Below the pieces are notes generated by a model. That model was not told the origin of the DNA, did not search any database, and saw nothing but the letters and a program-made list of their open reading frames with translations. 6,632 nt of DNA from CAVSBT01 sp964609465 (GTDB lineage Bacteria; Chloroflexota; Dehalococcoidia; DSTF01; JALHUB01): contig CAZSSQ010000134.1 in NCBI GenBank assembly GCA_964609465.1, forward strand, positions 1 to 6,632. Reading direction: 5' to 3'. Shown here piece by piece: positions 5,585-6,632 of the stretch. How positions within the stretch are numbered: the first letter of the stretch is position 1; each line of letters starts with the position of its first letter. Both the position numbers and the translations under genes were made by a program.

Positions 5585-6142
5585 TCACGCGTCGTTCTCA
5601 GGCTCCCAATCTGAGGCCGCGCTCGCCTCGTGCGCTCCGGCAATCAAACGCGGCAAGTCACTCGGTCTCAAAGCCGCCGTTTTGAGCATCTTCTTATCCT
5701 CGCGCTCGGCGACCCTTCGTTGTCTCTCCATCTCTCGGAAGAACTGGCCCACTCTCTCGACACCAAAGGGACTACGGCCCTCAGACACCGCCGTAAGAGT
5801 CGCGTGCACCGCGTCGGTCCATTCGTCATAGGCGAGGTAGACCCCATGCCACGCTGCGTAGCTCATGGCAGCACGGTCGGGCACTGGGCCGAGACTCACG
5901 TGACGCCGTATTAGTTCCTTAGCGGAGAGCGCGAGCCTATGGGAAGCGTCCGCCAGGGCTTTGACCGATTCAGGACTATCTAGGTGGCTCCCGTGCTGAA
6001 TCATCACCCCGTTGTAGCGCACCGCTTCACGGTCTTGCAGCTTTGCGAGTTGAGTCGCCTTGTTGTAGTAGCTGATTACCTCTTCCTTCTCTTGCGGCGA
6101 TACCCTTGAACCCGTGAGCAGAGTCATCAGTCCCCTAAGCAT
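5585..6142 (-). CDS. Helical soluble protein of unknown function
   Basis: I do not recognise this 185-residue protein. The frame also allows a GTG start at 6154, but that GTG is part of the sequence GTGGAGGACGACATG, whose GGAGG (6148-6152) is five bases before the ATG at 6142, so the ATG is almost certainly the start. There is no signal peptide or membrane segment. Composition is rich in Ala, Glu, Arg and Leu and looks mainly alpha-helical: a helix from about SPQEKEEVISYYNKATQ (15-31), one around VKALADASHRLALSAKEL, an aromatic patch SYAAWHGVYLAYDEW (94-108), and a strongly charged run REMERQRRVAEREDKK (135-150) that could form a coiled coil. The acidic end WEPENDA is unstructured. It follows the membrane protein gene by 54 bases and precedes the four-Cys gene by 100. 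GC content is lower than in the left half. Confidence 0.8.
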   Translation of the reverse strand: MLRGLMTLLTGSRVSPQEKEEVISYYNKATQLAKLQDREAVRYNGVMIQHGSHLDSPESVKALADASHRLALSAKELIRRHVSLGPVPDRAAMSYAAWHGVYLAYDEWTDAVHATLTAVSEGRSPFGVERVGQFFREMERQRRVAEREDKKMLKTAALRPSDLPRLIAGAHEASAASDWEPENDA

Positions 6143-6147
6143 GTCGT

Positions 6148-6152
6148 CCTCC
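6148..6152 (-). promoter_or_regulatory. Ribosome binding site fixing the helical-protein start
   Basis: GGAGG on the minus strand, five bases before the ATG at 6142. It overlaps the alternative GTG codon at 6152-6154, which argues that the GTG is not the start. Confidence 0.75.
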
Positions 6153-6196
6153 ACTTCGAAGGTGCAGGCCGCACGAGGGCCTGGCTGTCAGGAGGG

Positions 6197-6632
6197 TTAG
6201 ACTTCGCCGCGCATGATGCGGCGTAGCTGAATTTCATTCCCAATCGCCATCGGCATGTTCAGAATACCCATCGCGACGGCACCGACGTAGTAGGCGATTC
6301 CGAAAGAGGCAAACCACTTCAGCAGGGAGTTGAAGTCGAATGCCTCCATGAGATAGAGAAACAGCGCGAGGATCGTCACCAGGAACACGACTTGTGAGAG
6401 CTTGCCCAAGAAGTGAGGGGAGCGATTTGCGGCCCACAATGCGTATCCGCCGGCGTCCCGAGGCGGAACGAACACAGTCCACGAATACCAAAGGGATTCA
6501 AGAACGATGAACGCAATTGCTAATTCGATGGAAACGAGCCGGAGACAGGTGACAATGAGCACACCGATGAGATTCAATGGTCTATCAAGCATCATTGGAA
6601 CCATGTTTGGTGCTTTAATAAGCGGGTAAAGA
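6197..6632 (-). CDS. Three-helix membrane protein, unknown function, 5' end possibly outside the window
   Basis: From the first ATG (6604) this gives 135 residues with three hydrophobic helices: about 11-36 (LNLIGVLIVTCL... onward), 68-88 (around VVFLVTILALFLYLMEAF) and 95-117 (around FGIAYYVGAVAMGILNM). A polar loop between helices 1 and 2 contains VPPRDAGGYALWAANRSPHF, and the short basic tail QLRRIMRGEV is probably cytoplasmic. No Shine-Dalgarno sequence precedes the ATG at 6604 or those at residues 4 and 5. The frame stays open to the window edge, adding LYPLIKAPN before the first Met, so the gene may start beyond 6632 and is reported as partial. If it begins at 6604 it would be a weakly led or leaderless gene. 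It probably heads the unit with the two genes that follow it. Family unknown. Confidence 0.75.
   Translation of the reverse strand, partial: LYPLIKAPNMVPMMLDRPLNLIGVLIVTCLRLVSIELAIAFIVLESLWYSWTVFVPPRDAGGYALWAANRSPHFLGKLSQVVFLVTILALFLYLMEAFDFNSLLKWFASFGIAYYVGAVAMGILNMPMAIGNEIQLRRIMRGEV

Noticed and set aside
6165..6183. 6-bp hairpin CAGGCC...GGCCTG between the membrane and helical-protein genes
   Set aside because: Short stem with a 7-base loop and no T-run; expected by chance at this GC content.

Overview
This is a high-GC bacterial window of chromosomal character. It is about two-thirds or more G+C through glpK and the dehydrogenase, and visibly lower (roughly 50-57% in the lines I counted) in the last kilobase. 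Secreted proteins carry long Thr/Pro/Ser linkers ahead of CARDB-like or 'CCPS' domains, and a YHS protein ends in Arg/Lys-Trp-Trp-Gln-Phe-Trp. With the GC content, this is the style I associate with Chloroflexota (for example Dehalococcoidia or Thermomicrobia relatives). That placement is an inference from protein style, not a proof.

Layout. Positions 1-184 hold a candidate promoter and then a long imperfect palindrome of a dispersed-repeat type, in the leader of a full-length glycerol kinase gene (glpK, 185-1675, + strand). Every other gene is on the minus strand. Convergent with glpK is a probable two-gene unit: a membrane-anchored protein with CARDB-like domains (3413-2349), then a lipoprotein (2317-1697). 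A candidate sigma-70 promoter whose -35 box sits in a short palindrome lies at 3501-3536. Upstream of it is a second pair: a small YHS-domain metal-binding protein (start reassigned to 4873) followed 27 bases later by a D-2-hydroxyacid dehydrogenase resembling glyoxylate/hydroxypyruvate reductase (4576-3575).

The right end (5095-6632) carries three small minus-strand genes I cannot assign: a 3-helix membrane protein that may begin outside the window, a helical soluble protein (start reassigned to 6142), and an exported four-cysteine protein. The last gene is bracketed by an imperfect 27-base direct repeat. Lower GC, unfamiliar genes and the repeat make this the most accessory-looking part.

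How the genes work together: glycerol kinase and the glyoxylate/hydroxypyruvate reductase are both C3/C2 carbon-metabolism enzymes, but they are on opposite strands and not co-transcribed, and no glycerol facilitator or glycerol-3-phosphate dehydrogenase gene is present. I see no CRISPR array, tRNA, rRNA, transposase, phage gene or recognisable defence system. Nothing here proves a new system; the best leads are the flanked right-end gene set, the leader palindrome and the promoter-embedded palindrome.
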